Positions 44,191-57,419 of a DNA stretch of 64,000 bases are shown in pieces. The notes beneath the pieces were generated by a model. That model made no database searches, had not been told where the DNA came from, and was given only the letters and a program-made list of their open reading frames with translations. The position numbers and the translations under genes are program-made. This stretch comes from Mycogone perniciosa (lineage: Eukaryota > Ascomycota > Sordariomycetes > Hypocreales > Hypocreaceae), in the NCBI GenBank assembly GCA_025331125.1, contig JAOALB010000062.1, forward strand, positions 1 to 64,000, written 5' to 3'. The first letter of the stretch is position 1, and every line of letters starts with the position of its first letter.

Positions 44191-46537
44191 TCAATGAAAC
44201 TCCGCCTCCACCCTCCCATACCGCACCCCATCCACCTTCAGCTCAAACCCCAATCCCGCACTATCCACAATCATCTCCAGCGTGAAATCCAAGTTATCAA
44301 ACTCCACGCCCCGCGTCGTCGTCAGTCGCGTGAACAAACTCCTCGGCACGGCGTTGAGATCCGTCGTCAGCGTGCACACGTGGATGAGGTCCCGCGTGGC
44401 TGCGGCGGGGGGCTCGTCGGCGTCACATGCGAGGAGGTCGTCTGTTACGATGAGAGATTGGCCGGGGCGGAAGTTGCGTGTGTAGTGGAATGCGATGGGA
44501 GAGAGCGGAGAGAGAGATTCTCCCTGTTGATCTGCGTTAGATATATGATGATGTTATCAGGAGAAGAGGGAAAACGTACCTTGTCAATGTGCCATTGCAT
44601 TCGGTCTGATACCATCCATCGCTCCCACAGAGGCGACCAGTACCGCTCACTAACTGTATGCTTCTCTTCATCGTACACCGTAGCGTACGATGTGCCGTAG
44701 TGCATCCTTGACTTGCGAGATATAACCATGTTGCCTTCCAGCCCGCGAAGCACTGCTCCTCGCACCACTGCCGTCCACGCATACACCGGCTGCATCACCT
44801 CGATCGAGCCATTCTCCTGCGCCGCACTCACGCTCGCATGAGTCGGTCTCTCGCTGTAAGGCGGCGGTGCGGCGCTGGAGAAGTGCATCTTCAGCCGCCG
44901 GTAGAGGTAATCGCTTTGGCCGAAGCCACCCACGAGCACGATGCCGGATACGATTCCTCCCTTGGCGCGGAGGCCTTCGACTTGGCCATGGACAAGGTCG
45001 CATACTTCCTTGACCACGGGTTCGAAGATGCCCTTGATCTGCTCTGCGCTCATGACCAGGAAGCCAGAGTCGAGGCCAGCTTCCTCGTCATCCGGTAAAC
45101 CTGGGAAACTAGTCACGTCGCCATATTGTTAGTTGAAAAAAAATACTGCGAGAAGGAGGAAGAAAGAAAAGAAAGAAGATAGGGGGGGTGCGTACGGCAC
45201 GTTGATTTCCTGGTGCTCATCCTCATTAAAGTTACGCTTCACAAACTCCTCAAAGTACCGGAGTCCCATCTGCCACGTCTTGCCTTTCTTCATCTTCATC
45301 TCGTCGAAACGGACCTGGCCCAGTCTGTTTCGAACATGCTCCTCGAAGCGGTAGTTGAGGAATGCGCTTCCGCATAGCCCTCCCGTTCCCACTGCAGATT
45401 CTTCAACCCGTAGGGGCTTTAGAGAAATGATTTTATACGCAATCAAGCTTTTAATCGTCAGCAATTAATGTGATCTGTGTGAAGCATCCCCACTTCTACA
45501 AGAGATAGGAGGAGGGGGGAAGATAGCTTACTCGACAGTTCCGCCTCCCGCATCGCACACGATGAAGTTGTCGCCAATGTTAAGATGATTCGGCTGAATG
45601 GCCTTTAGAGTATACACAGCTGCAGCTTCCGGCTCACTAATCATCTGAATCTCAGAGCGGCTACCCATACCGGCTCTCTCCGCCGCCTGCAGCGTCGTGT
45701 TCTTGGCCGCATCGCTCCACACAGCCGGGCACGTCAGGACAAACTCGACCTTGGTCGAAGCCATGAACGACTCGCCATAGCGCCGCGTCAGCGTGTCCAT
45801 GGTGTGGCGGTAGATCTGGGTGAGGTAGTCGCTGACGGCATCGACGACGTTCTTGTTGAAGCGCTTGAGTTGCGCTGCTGTGTCAAGGGGGCTGACGTAG
45901 AAGGGGAGCTTCTGCGAGCGGTCGAGGAACAACTTGATGCATCGCAGTCTTGACTCGTCTGGTTTGAACTGGAAGCCCCATTTTGTGTTTGGCTCGGTGC
46001 CGGGAGCTGCGTTGGGGGGGAAGTCGTATGCTATTTCGGTGGGGACTTTGTCTGAGGTGATGCCGTTGCCTCCTGGCCAGGTCTTGATGATTTCGACGTC
46101 ATCAGGGGTTGATGTGTAGACAGCCGCGACGCTAGAGAATTCTAAGCATTTGATCCATCAATGGCCATGTCCATCATGATCTGTTTCTCTCCACTGGGAG
46201 GGAATGTAAAGAAAGAAAGCGAGCATATCATATTCTTACTCATACCTCTTTAGTGTAAGAAGGGAAGAGAAGAGAAAAGAAGAGAGATCAAAACACAACG
46301 AAACTCAACCAATACCCACCCCGAAAACGTCGTTCCAAAGTCCACTCCCACAATCAACCGATCACTTATCGGCGGCTGCTCCCTCGCCGGCTCTCTCACC
46401 GGCCCATTGATGGCCTCAGTCGAGCTGGGCGGCGTGTAGCTCGTAAAGTAGCTCCTGCTGTCCTGGTTGCGGCGACTGGTGCTCGTGCGCACCGGCAGAT
46501 TGAGGTTCATCGTGTTACTGCTGGTTGGTGTCTGCAT
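44191..46537 (-). CDS. Hsp70-like ATPase (actin-like nucleotide-binding domain protein)
   Basis: Five exons: 46320-46537, 45532-46131, 45196-45447, 44580-45108 and 44191-44523. Introns are 188, 84, 87 and 56 bp, and the protein has 643 residues. A disordered N-terminus of about 60 residues is followed by phosphate-1 motif GVDFGTTFSG (Asp66). Phosphate-2 motif CDAGGGTVD lies at about 265-273. The adenosine motif GGFGQSDYLYRRL follows in exon 4. This is the fungal family of divergent Hsp70-like proteins, common in multiple copies in filamentous ascomycetes, related to animal HSPA12. A canonical peptide-binding domain and EEVD end are absent; the last 110 residues form a short different C-terminal part. 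ATP binding is likely and the client is unknown. The start is the first ATG after an in-frame stop. The acceptor of exon 3 (AAAAG) is weak. Confidence 0.9.
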
Positions 46538-48690
46538 TCTGCTATCGTCCACGGAGGTTATGGTTATGTCTTTCTTCTCTTGCGTGTGAGATCAGGCCCT
46601 CACGCCAGCAACAACCATGATCTGAGGGCCTAACGTAGTGTGAATAACGATCTCCGTTTGCAAAAGACGCAGCTGAGAGATCTCGCTATCCTGTCCTGTT
46701 GTCCAGAGTCGTGGCGGTATGATATGGGGGTATGAGATGCCCCTCTTTGAACCAATCAACCAACTGGGCAGATGTGGACGGTGCACTCTATCGTCTCCTC
46801 CCAGTGCCTCCCAGCAGTCGCTGACAGATTCACAGCCTCACTTTGCTCTGTTCTGTCCCTCTGTCCCTCTGTCTGTTTGTCTGTTTGTCTGTTGTCCACT
46901 GGATGACCCGTCTTTTAAGCTTCCCCGCCGTTGAGCCTCACTTGAAGGAGCCTCTGCCTAAAACGTCAGTCAGACCGGTCTGCCACCCGTAAGTCGCTCT
47001 GCATATAGAAGATAAATAATATAAATATAAAAACAAAAAGACAGGTGTCGAGAAGAGAGAAAGAAAATAGCTCAAGGAATTGGCAACACGACTTCAACAA
47101 AAGAGAAAAGCCTTGTGTGTGATATTCTGCTGCCTGCTGCGCGGTCAGCTCTGCCACTTCCCAGGAATAGCAGCATCTTCCAGGAATGCCTAAGGTAGCT
47201 TGGCCACGTGACACTGCTTCAGCTTCGCTCCAGTCAGGTAGTAATAGTACGCAGTAGTAGTACTTCGTACCTACAAAAAGATTAGTACCTAATAACCAGC
47301 AATTAATAGATACAGAATTCTGCCTTTTCCTATTCCATTCAAATAACCTATCTATCCCATTCTCTAATTATTTCATATATATATACATGCCAAGTACCCA
47401 TACCTGGCATGCAATCGAAATTACGCCATAGGGTGTTGTAGCCTAAATCGCCATACTCCCCAAAATACACTAAAATACACATAGCCCAGGCATCAACCAA
47501 ACAGCTCGTATGTACTGCTTCGTATGCCAGGCTGTGTCCGTACATGCGCCATGCATATTCCTGCATGATATTAAAAATCTAGGCCAATACAGTACCATAT
47601 GTTGAGCAGAGCCTCATCCTCACACCATCAGCATCAGTACACTTTGTTTTGGCATCTTTCTCAGTTCAATTATTAGTCAACTCAAGTACCTATACTACTA
47701 CATATGTCTCTGGGCCCAGCCGTCGAGTATCCAAGGAACCACCACAATATACATCCTCAAGTATATGAACAATTGCGTGCGCAATCATCAACTTCCAAAA
47801 ATCCAACACCCATATCCAATTCTGTCGCCCTCATCAGGCCCAGGGAGAGAAGACCAAACAAAACAACCACGACTGTGATGGACCATCTCATTACAACCAT
47901 TGTAAATATCGGCGTACCTAGTTTCAACGAAACGCCACAGGCATAAGGAAATAATATGCTTCATTGCTTGCTTTCTTTCTTTTACAAGGATATAAAGGGG
48001 CGGGTGTATAAGAAACCAGGCCAGGGCACACACAAAAACATCCTGTCCCCATTCAAATGCACCGAGCCCAGCTGAAAAGTTCGTCCACTTGGGGCCTGCT
48101 TGTAGTATCAATGTCCAACCTCGGTAAGATAATGATAAAAGAGACAAGGAAAAACGCCCCATACTCCATCCCAATCTTGCTTGATTTTCTCTCCTGGTAT
48201 AAACAATGATGGTGAAGAAGGTCTAACAAAGGAAATGGTGGTGCTATGGTGAGGTATTTTGCTTCAAGCAGATGGCAAGAAAAAAGGGAGAGCCATGCTC
48301 GCCTTTCTCAGTCTATATGGGGTATTTGGTGCAAAATGGGCGCTCAAGATTTTTCAGAAAATGAAAAAAAAAGAAAGAAGTCAAAGAACAATCCAAAGAT
48401 GTAGTCAAATGAGCGGCTCGAGCCGCGTCGGGTATTTGCTGAAACCACCGAGGGTTGTATGCGAAGTCCAAATGTGAATAAATATTGTATAACCCAGTCG
48501 AGATGCCGAAAAATGTGAACCGACCGCCGACGTATATTCAAGGAGCGAGAGGAAATGTGCGGCAAACCAACACCAAAACACCGTTGTCCATGCGAAATGA
48601 TACACACCAAACATAACTTTTGCCGCGCCACTGAACATAATCGTGTCCGAGAAAGAAGACCACCCAAAAGGTTCAAGCGATGCTATTCGT
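46538..48690. other. 2.15-kb intergenic region
   Basis: Upstream of the Hsp70-like gene and downstream of the kinase gene, both on the minus strand. It has a TGTC/TCTG-type tract at about 46,855-46,895. No supported gene; the part from 47.7 to 48.69 kb is probably kinase 3' UTR plus spacer. Confidence 0.5.
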
Positions 48691-51041
48691 TTACACCCTG
48701 CTTCCAGCAGCCCAGATGCTGGCCGACGCGGACGCGCCCCAGTCACCGCCTTCGTACGGCGGTGTGGGCCACTTATACTGGCTGGCCGTCTTCTTGCTCA
48801 GATCGAGTGGCTTGGGTGTCAGAGCCTCATTGCCGTCCCCGTACAGAAACTGGTTGCTGTTGGCCGAAGGGGAGGGACTGGGGTACGGGTGGGGGGTTGC
48901 CAATCCAAGGTTGCTTGCTGATTGCCTCAGAGGCTTGGAGCTGTTGTTACCGTCCAGGCGCTTGACGACTCGCTGGGTTGATGATAGAGCTTCATCGAGC
49001 AGCTCGTCCTCCTCGTCAGGGGCTTCATACTGCTGAACACCCTGTGCTGCCTGGGCACGCCTTGTGCGGCTCGAAATGGGTCCGGTCCGAGCAGCGCTCA
49101 TCAAATTGTCCGCTGACTTGGCCTGTGTATGAGGCAAGGAGTGGTGGCGCTTCAGCTTGCTGTTCGAATTAAACTGATGAATGGGAGGCAAAGGTGCTCG
49201 TGGTTCGACGGAATTCTGAACATCACGTAGCGCCTTATCCAGAGACTCATAGACCTCTGCCTTGGGAATTGGGCCTGATTGATCAACAATCATGGAAGAC
49301 CGATTGCTGTTCCAAGGACTGCAGCCAACTTGAGCTTCCATATCATCATAAGCAGGAGAGGAGGGCGTTTGGTGACGACCCGAGAACCGCCTTGCCCGCT
49401 TACGCAGATGCGAGAAGAAACTCTCCTTGTGGCCATTTGGGGGCGATACAAGGCCTGAATGGCCGTTCAGAGCGCGTTCGGCCTGCGCCCGGTGCATCTC
49501 CGTGTAATTGTTTGTGCTTGAAGCGACGGACAGCTGTCGGCCAAGTTTCTTATTCTTTTCATGATCTCCGTTGTTGGCACGTGCAGTTACCGCATCAGAC
49601 AGTGGTGAAATCGGGCGGATAGAAGGCAGAATAGGCATCGGTGCAGCATTGGAAAGGCCATTTGTCCACGTGCTTCGCTTGCCTTTGACGGGTTGCTTGG
49701 CGCTTGAAGTGTCGATTGTGCTTGGGGTCTGCGCAGGCGATGCTTGAGGGGGTGTCGAAGCTTCAGGTATTTCACTGCGAGTGATAAGGGACTTCCGGAA
49801 CCACGATGGCTTCGATGTTACCGTCATCGCAGCCACTCCCTCCTTGGAACTCCGGCTTAGATCGGACTGCTTTCGGCCCAAGATCTTGGAGGCTGAGGAC
49901 TTGGGTCTCATCGGATCCACGGCGTCGGCGAAATATTCGTGCATGAGAGACTGGGTCGAATTCGGGCGATTCTTGGGATCCCACATCAAGCACCAAGTCA
50001 CGAAATGACTGAGAGCAGGCGGCCATTGAGGGGCCTGCAGAATCGTCTCCATAGCGTGGGGTGCCATCTTTGGGAATGAGAAGCCCAGCTTGGAGGCTAG
50101 CCTTGTGCCTTCACGCCACTCACCCCCTCCAACTCGGCCTCCAGTTTTGTTGTACCAATTTCCTGGGCTACCCATGATCTCGCAAACCCTCCATACCTGG
50201 TCAACTTCATTTCCACCCGGGAAAAGTGGTTTCAATGTTGCAATCTCAACGGCCATGGCACCAACGGCCCAAATATCCACTGGCGCAGAGTACTCACCCG
50301 CCCTTAGTAGCACTTCGGGTGCTCGGTACCATCTTGTGGAGACGTAAGTTGTGTATGGCAGCTTGGAATGGGTCTCGCGGGCGAGGCCAAAATCCGCTAG
50401 TTTAACGGTATAAGTAGGAGGCGTCGAAGGAGGAGTCACTAATGAAGAGTATCGTCGAAATGAATTTGACGATTCTTGATGAGCCGAGGTAGAAACGAGG
50501 ATATTTTCAGGTTTAATGTCGCGGTGGAAAAAGTTGTGGGAGTGGATATGCTCAAGACCTTGCATAATTTGAAACAAAATACTCTTGACGCTGGCGTTGT
50601 CGAGATATTTGTGGTCTCTCGCCTTCATCAGCTGATACAAATTGCCTTCCATGTATTCCATGCAAATGTGCAGTTTCTTAGTAAAGGGGTCGAGAAAAAT
50701 GTCGAGAGCAGGAACCAGGTGAGGGTGTGGTGGTAGCGTTCGGAGGAACACGACTTCGCGAAGCTCGAGACATGGGGCGAGAGACTCGAATGTCTTCTTC
50801 ATTGATTTGATGGCGACCTGTACCTCCAGTTAGAAACCTGCCAAAAAGAGCCTGTAATTGACATCCAGATGCTTACAAGAGTTCCTCGACGGGCGATGTT
50901 GGCGCCTGCTGTTCGTACTCTGGCCAGGACGACACTGCCGAAGCTCCCGTCGCCAATCTCCTTCAACACTTCGAACCGGTCCTCGAGAGCCATGTTTCCA
51001 TGGGGTTGCCCTCGCAGGGTCATGTCGTGAGTGGCCGTCAT
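48691..51041 (-). CDS. ime2: Ime2/MAK/RCK-type serine-threonine protein kinase
   Basis: CMGC-group kinase. Fungal Ime2 relatives control meiosis, sexual development and responses to nutrient or light. Two exons: 50877-51041 and 48691-50817, with a 59-bp intron, 763 residues. The glycine loop GDGSFGSV is at 30-37, the VAIK lysine at 59, HRDIKPEN from 153, DFG at 197-199 and the activation-loop T-x-Y at 211-213. RWYRAPEVLL and the NRPNSTQ region complete the kinase core by about residue 350. A Ser/Pro/Arg-rich tail of about 400 residues follows. The frame is open upstream as far as a TAA near 51,235, but no ATG occurs there, so 51041 is the best start. An extra upstream exon spliced at about 51,125 (TATCCAG) is possible. 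Confidence 0.88.
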
Positions 51042-52151
51042 TTCGACAGGTTTGTGATTGAGACGCGCTGTTCTCAGATCAGAAGTGGGCTCTGGAGATG
51101 TGTGGAGGAGCTCCGGGAATCCTGGATAGTCAGTCAGGATTGGCGGTTGGACCACGGCATTGACCGACGAGAGGCAGTACCTTTTCGAGGACAGATGGAT
51201 GAGCTCTGTCGCAGAGCCGCGGACCCTTTACCGTTGCATTAAGGTAAGCAGAACGTTTCCGCAGGGTATTGAAGGTCAGGTCACAGTCAGAGAGGTGATC
51301 AAGTCGAGGATGCTGCTCGGAGCTGCGAGGCGCAGGTAGTTGGAGGTCGCCACGTCCAAATGAGGGACGAGAGAAAGCCGTACGGGCAAGGAGGTCGGAC
51401 AGGCCAGACAGAGCACACGTCGAGTAAGGAATGACTGGAATGAGAGTGGTTTCAAAGTGGGTAGCGGTGATATTATGAAAAAGGAGAGCTCTTGGGCAAA
51501 TGTCAATTGCCAGGGGGGGTTGGTGCTGGGACGGGTACAATTAGTAGTGCTCGTAGTAGGGCCCAGCTGATCACGGAGGATCCTGGACCGCTAATTAGTG
51601 GTCTCTCTTCAGGACAGGACAGGACCTGTTCTGCCTTGGTAGCCACCAGTTTTTTTTCTTTCAATACTCGCACCAGTTCATCTAAGGCGCCAATACGAAG
51701 CGAGCGAGGGGGGTTTCAAGGCGCTGATAAGAGAGGGCCATGTGAAGAGGAAGAAAAGAGAAGATGAACAAGGCCTGGAGCATAAAGTGCAGGGAGGGCC
51801 GGAGAGAGCGATGAGGGAGGGTCGTGGGGAATGCTCGATAGACAGACAGCCAGGCAGAGACAGATGCTCGGTACGTGGCTAACGGGTACAGAGCACGCGG
51901 AGCACTGATGTACCGCGCAGCCCAGTGCGATGCTCTGCTCTGCTCCGCTGTTGGCCACTCTCGAGGGCACTACGCCGTATGAGTATGTACTCGTAGCCTG
52001 GCTGACCGGGGTGCCGAAGCGCGTGTCGCAGCGACGAGCCAAAGAATGAGCACTGGGAGAAACACGACGAGATGCCAACAGGGGGGGGAGTCACTGCGGC
52101 CCGTGCTTTTTGCACCGTTGGCGTGAAGAGGAAGAAAACGATACTCGTATA

Positions 52152-52300
52152 TACGGAGTACATACAGACGAGTACATACACTGTGGGCTCACTCTCTCAC
52201 TGCTGGACTGGCTCTACGGAGTGCTGCTCTTCGTAGTCCTCGTACGAGTAGTACTCCGTACTTCGTAGAGGTACATTACGCCGTACGGAGTAATACGTAC
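52152..52300. repeat. Cluster of TACTCCGTA-type short inverted motifs
   Basis: TACGGAGTA at 52152-52160 and 52284-52292, and TACTCCGTA at 52252-52260. Related words between them include CGTACGAGTA and TACTTCGTA. Adjacent copies in opposite orientation can pair. Confidence 0.75.
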
Positions 52301-54682
52301 ATTTACAGTGACCAAGAGGGCCTGTTGGAGGGATTGAGGGGCCAGGCAGGGTTGCTCCGCCGCGCCGCCGCCGTTCGCATGAATGATGAAGCGATGAAGT
52401 GATTTACCACTCGTAGAGGGACCTACTAATGTTCTCCATACAAGAGTTGTAGTACTAGTACCACTACTACTTCGGACGGAGTATTACATATGATGTGTAC
52501 CTTAGTCTGACGGACCTTTCCCAAAAGCGCCAAGCAGCAGGACAACCGCTGGGCACAAGAGACACACCTGGGGGGCAAGCTTTGCACAGAGCGTGTACCT
52601 TCGGGACACTTGGCTCCCTCGAATGGCCGGTGCTGCAGTGGCTGTAGTGTCAAAGTACCATGCGTGTACCAGCCACCTGTGTCAGGCACCAAGCCGGTAC
52701 TGGCACCAGGGAAAAGGGGATTCGTCCTCCAATTTATCGAGTGGGGCGCTCGGAACTATCCCAAAGTTTCCTTTTTGTCACATTCAAATTGGGCAATTTG
52801 CGTGGCGGGCCAGAGGTACAAAGTACTCCGTACCTCTTACATACTGGGTGGCGGGAGAGAAGGGGAACCAAAAGAAAAATGTCAGACAATGTTTCCCCGA
52901 AATGTCAGACCACAGATGTTCTATCTACCCCATCTGTCGGTCTTGAAGCGCTTTTCCCCATCACTGTACTATCCAGTGTCGGTGGCCGTTGCCCGGGACG
53001 TTTGCTGCATGTACATACTGTACTGTGCATATATGAGACGTGCAAGTATGCACTACTAAACCTTCTTTCCCTTCCACCGTTATTGTTACAACATCGGATA
53101 AATTCCCGGGTGAGAAACCGGTGAAAATTTCTCCATCAGGCACAGAGCCTCTGCCCCAAATCATCAAACAGTGTTAGAGGCATGCAGACAGACCAGGATA
53201 TTACAGGCCAGGAAGGCGGTTGTCTTCGTGCCAGCACATCACTGTTGAAAGCACCGGCTCGGCTCAACAGAGCCCTGTGTTCCTATTTGACGGCAGTCGT
53301 CCCGCGGCGCCCGACCCCACTGTGATATTCGATTTTTCTTCTTTTCTTTTTTGTTTTTTATTAGTCGTAACAGGGAACATTCGCAATATGGAACACTGAT
53401 CCATCCCCAAGCTATTCGGGCTAGTACAGTATGAGGAGCAAAAATCAGGGTCCAAACTCCATCCAGTACATACCTCTTGGCAGACTCTGTTCCTGATATA
53501 CTCGTACTCGTATGGGTCCTACTATCTACACAGTACTCTGTAATAGGTATATCACGGGATTGGCCCCAAGACCCGTTCCCGCGCACATTGATTGATTGAA
53601 TTTGTTGAGGCTCTGAAGCAAGGACCAAATGCAAAGACCCTGCCGTCCAAGATGGTCTTGTTGGTTTGAAGTGTAAGACAGTCGTCAGTGGCATTCAAGT
53701 ATTGTCTCAGCTGCACAGACAATATACAAGTTAAAACTACGAGCAGGGTACCAAGCCAAGGAGGTACTGCGTACGAAGTACATGACATTGATTTCATGGA
53801 TACAGCTTACATTTGCAGCACGAGCAGCATCTGCCCTCTTCGGAGTGCTTCGTACTCGTAGATTCCCCAACACAGACAACCACTACCAATAGCCATCTTG
53901 GACAGCCACGATCCTTGACTTCCAAGTCCAGCCGTTGGTCTCCAACGTTCCGGCTCATGGCGGTTCGTTGCCGCGGCCGAGGTATCGGTACCTGGTTGCA
54001 GGTCGCTCCAGACTTCTCCAAAAGGACCCGCGTTTGGTGCAGCCCCTTTTCAAAGCCACCTCAAAGCGGCTCTGCTCTGACTTTGACTCTCATTGTCATT
54101 GCCATTGCCAAACGCACGATCCACAGAAACCATAGTGCCAGGTTTTGTGCAAACATCGTCTGTTTGTAAAGTCGCATTTGCTGACGCACTTCTTCGCTCA
54201 CTGGCGCCCTGATACGAGCATGGACACTCTCTTATGCAAGGAACTTGTGCTGACGGATCGTGAGCTGACAAGATATGCTTGGGCCTGTACGAGTAATAAG
54301 CAGCACCATGCATTAGCGAGCATCCTTATACTACGCAAGGTTTCCTCCTGGTTCATGGAAAGAACATGCAGTTAGCTCAGGCACGGATAATGCTAGGTGA
54401 CGGCGATGCAAGAAATACATCATGCATTCATTCGCTCTGCGCAGGGACACACGCACACGCCTTCGTTTGTCTGTGCAACCTGAATAAGGCTGTGGTAAGG
54501 AAAAGACTGTGTGAGCCATTGTGGTACCACTGTGGCACGTTGTTGCGGGTGTTCTGGAAGGCAAAGCAAAAGGGAAACAAACGCACATGGTGACATCCAT
54601 GCAAGGATCGGGAATGGTGGCACGTTTCTCTCTTGGAACTTGGGCTGCCTCTTCTTCGAGTATTATTAATACCCGTGCTCCG

Positions 54683-54705
54683 TACTCCGTACTCCGTATA
54701 CGGAT
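54683..54705. repeat. Overlapping tandem TACTCCGTA copies
   Basis: TACTCCGTA at 54683-54691 and at 54690-54698 overlap by two bases, giving a 7-bp period, then TATACGGA follows. Confidence 0.8.
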
Positions 54706-57059
54706 GAACGAATCCACCAGCCGATTTGCTTCTTCATTTTCTTTTCCCTGCATTCTTTTGGTCCAGCCTGCTTGCTCCACCCGCTATTATCAGGAATGCG
54801 AATCGGGGAACTTGGAACCATCGACTACCCTGCCTGGCTTTTCCTTTCCCATGTCAACATTTCATTGCTTCAATATCAGCGATACTACGGATATTGCGGA
54901 GCAATATCATCGTGAACACGTGCGTGCTTCTTAGTAGTATAACATGAAATTGCGATCCTGCACATTTCATAATACTACTACTCGTACTCTGTACTTGATG
55001 CCATGCAAACGAACAAGGCTTCTCCAGACGCAATGACTCCCGCCCAACTGGAACCGCCGGGGCACCTGAGCGGATCTTCCTTGCAGTTTGAGCTGCAGCG
55101 CAGCCGCAACTCTTTTTTTCCTTCTTGCAGATCCCTATTGTCCTTGAACTTGCTTCTTACCGCGGTAAAGAACACCCTATTTTCTTACACTCGAGTATAT
55201 GAAGTACGCCACAAAAGAAGAGGAAACTATTGAGAAACAAAAACAAAAACCAACAAGTCTTACTCTGCTACACACCGGATCCATTGGTATGAGGCGCGAT
55301 CCCAACGAGTACGTACTCCGTACAGGTGAAATAATAGTGTGGCTTTCCCTCCCGATGGGACGCGCCGAAGGGACTAGACACTCGTACTCCTCGTAAAGTT
55401 TAGACACCCGTAAGCATGAAACTGGTCTGTGTCGTCTCTCGACCCTCGGATCACGGATCAACCGTGTCAAGGAAATCCATCAATTCAAATCTCCAAAATT
55501 CGGACCGTCTTCGTTCGAAGTTGAAGAGTGGTTTCAGGATGGCCTGCTGATTAATAGCTAAAGACACTCTCCTTTTGGGCCAGTAATAATAAGAATGAAC
55601 GCTGGCTTGGTCCCTGATATTTAGCCAGTGTCGCAGGTTCCGTGCCTCCTCTAGCACCGTATCAGCTCCGCGAAAGGATCGGCCTTTGGAAAGGGGCCCA
55701 TTCCCTCACGGTTTCAACTGTATTTTTCATACGTTAGCGGTTATCGCGTACATCTCCGAAATGTCATGGTTGGCTGGAGATAAAATTGTGTTTTTGATAC
55801 GTCAGATCTTTGGCAAGTTTCAGTGGTTATTAATAGTGCATTCACGGTGATGGCATGGGTTAGCTCAATCAATATCAGACAAGGTGGAGATGAAACTCTA
55901 GGAATTGAAAACATCATTGGCTCCTATTTATCGGATTCCTGTGCTGTATTTATTCATGTTCGACGCCAAAGCAATGGTACGGAGTGCGTGCTCGTAATAA
56001 GCGCGCGCTTTCTTAATCGTGCATTGTTTGGTATTGGAGCTTCTTGGCCGATTGATCGTGGTCGGCAAACAAGTTACCTTCGAGGTAGAACAGCACAAAC
56101 ATATAGATAGCCCTTCGTATTATAAAACAATGCACACACAATACTAATTACATGATTGGAGACATAGGGAAACTCCCCATAGAATAGTAGCCTTCAACAT
56201 GACGTCTAACGCCGGCAAGGTCCATTTTCTTATGTAGGGTAGGCGATCGGAGATGCAGAACATCACCCACTCCCGACTTCAACTGAAGAGTTGTAAGCAG
56301 GCATTGATGAACGTTCAAATAGTTGCGAATATAAATCCCACGTTCTAATATATTAGAAAAAGTATATTCCTTGTTTGCTTGTATTGCCGAGTTCGTCATT
56401 GGTCAGAGCCATATGTGTTGAAGACTCAGGTATTGACAAGTGTTTCCATCAACAACATCAAGTCGATAGTATGTGGAACAGAGATATCCTGCAAACTAGC
56501 CATTGACCTCACTGTACTCCGTATTGATGTAATTATTCCTGTATTTCCAACAATAACCCTCCATGGTGGCCTTGCAGCTCGGACTCGGTTCACTGCAGGG
56601 CATTCGGAGTGAACAAACGCCTTCCACCAACTTGTGCAACTTGATCTCGATGGCTAGGCCATGTGAATCACGCAGACTATCCGATTTTACTCACATGACC
56701 ACATTTTTGTGTAATGTAGACAGGCGCTTGAGAATTCGTTTACACCATTCTCGTTTGAAACATCGGATGAATTCTTACATTCACATAGACGCCAAGAGCT
56801 TCTGCCTTCACGGCGAGCACCCCCCAACAAAGCTATCCCTGAGACTGAATCCGCTCTTAATCTATCATCAATGGTCATACCATAATACAACTGCCTGCAT
56901 TTCACGGAGTAATTGTTCCTCCATGCTTAATAGAGAGGTGTTGGCAAGTGATCACCCAGAAGCCATTCACAATTCAACAATGCAACACTTGGGGCAGGTG
57001 CGGGCTACAATAGCAGAACAGTAGCAGGAGCCCTCACCGACTTTGAGTTCTGTGGTTGA

Positions 57060-57419
57060 TACCACTATTTAATCCTCGCCTCTGCCTTTCTTCTATCCCC
57101 TCCTCTCCTCTCCTCTCTTCTCAAACCCTTCTTCATTCAACACCCTCCCACGTCAACTCCAGTCGTTGATCCCCATCTCTTATCTTACCTGCCCTGCCTG
57201 TGCTCACCACACCTGAGTTGGATAGCAGTAACCACTCACCAATCTCTTTATATCTCAAGATCTCGTTTTGTTTTCCTTTGTCTTCGTTTGACCGTCGTCC
57301 CTCAGCCCCGATTCACACATCCCCCCTTCATATCCTCATCACAGTCGCATTTTTCATATTGCACACCCTTTGTCCCGAACACCTCTCTCTCTTGTCAATA
57401 CTCAGCATCGTCATCCATA
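57060..57419 (+). promoter_or_regulatory. CT-rich leader of the Stc1-domain gene
   Basis: Runs of CCTCTCCTCTCC near 57,098-57,122 and further pyrimidine-rich tracts lead into the start codon at 57420. Such tracts are common near transcription starts of filamentous-fungal genes. A TTTAAT stretch at 57,067 is a possible TATA-like site. Confidence 0.4.

Larger units (their letters stand above)
51042..57419. other. 6.4-kb gene-free region between divergent genes
   Basis: This separates the kinase and Stc1-domain genes, which point away from each other. No open frame here has domain-like content. The sequence carries at least nine TACTCCGTA/TACGGAGTA motifs (52152, 52252, 52284, 52824, 54683, 54690, 55314, 56515, with near-matches elsewhere). 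It also holds a CT-rich leader just before 57,420. It may contain long 5' UTRs, regulatory sequence or non-coding RNA, but none can be shown. Confidence 0.5.

Noticed and set aside
51130..51540. 136-codon minus-strand frame upstream of the kinase as its first exon
   Set aside because: Different frame from the kinase N-terminus, starts without ATG and has no conserved content. An upstream exon remains possible but is unsupported.
52593..53124. Overlapping open frames of 117-154 codons
   Set aside because: Three frames of the same stretch, no motif, interrupted by TACTCCGTA copies that are otherwise non-coding.
56563..57024. 153-codon open frame
   Set aside because: No recognisable domain and no supported start context; probably chance.
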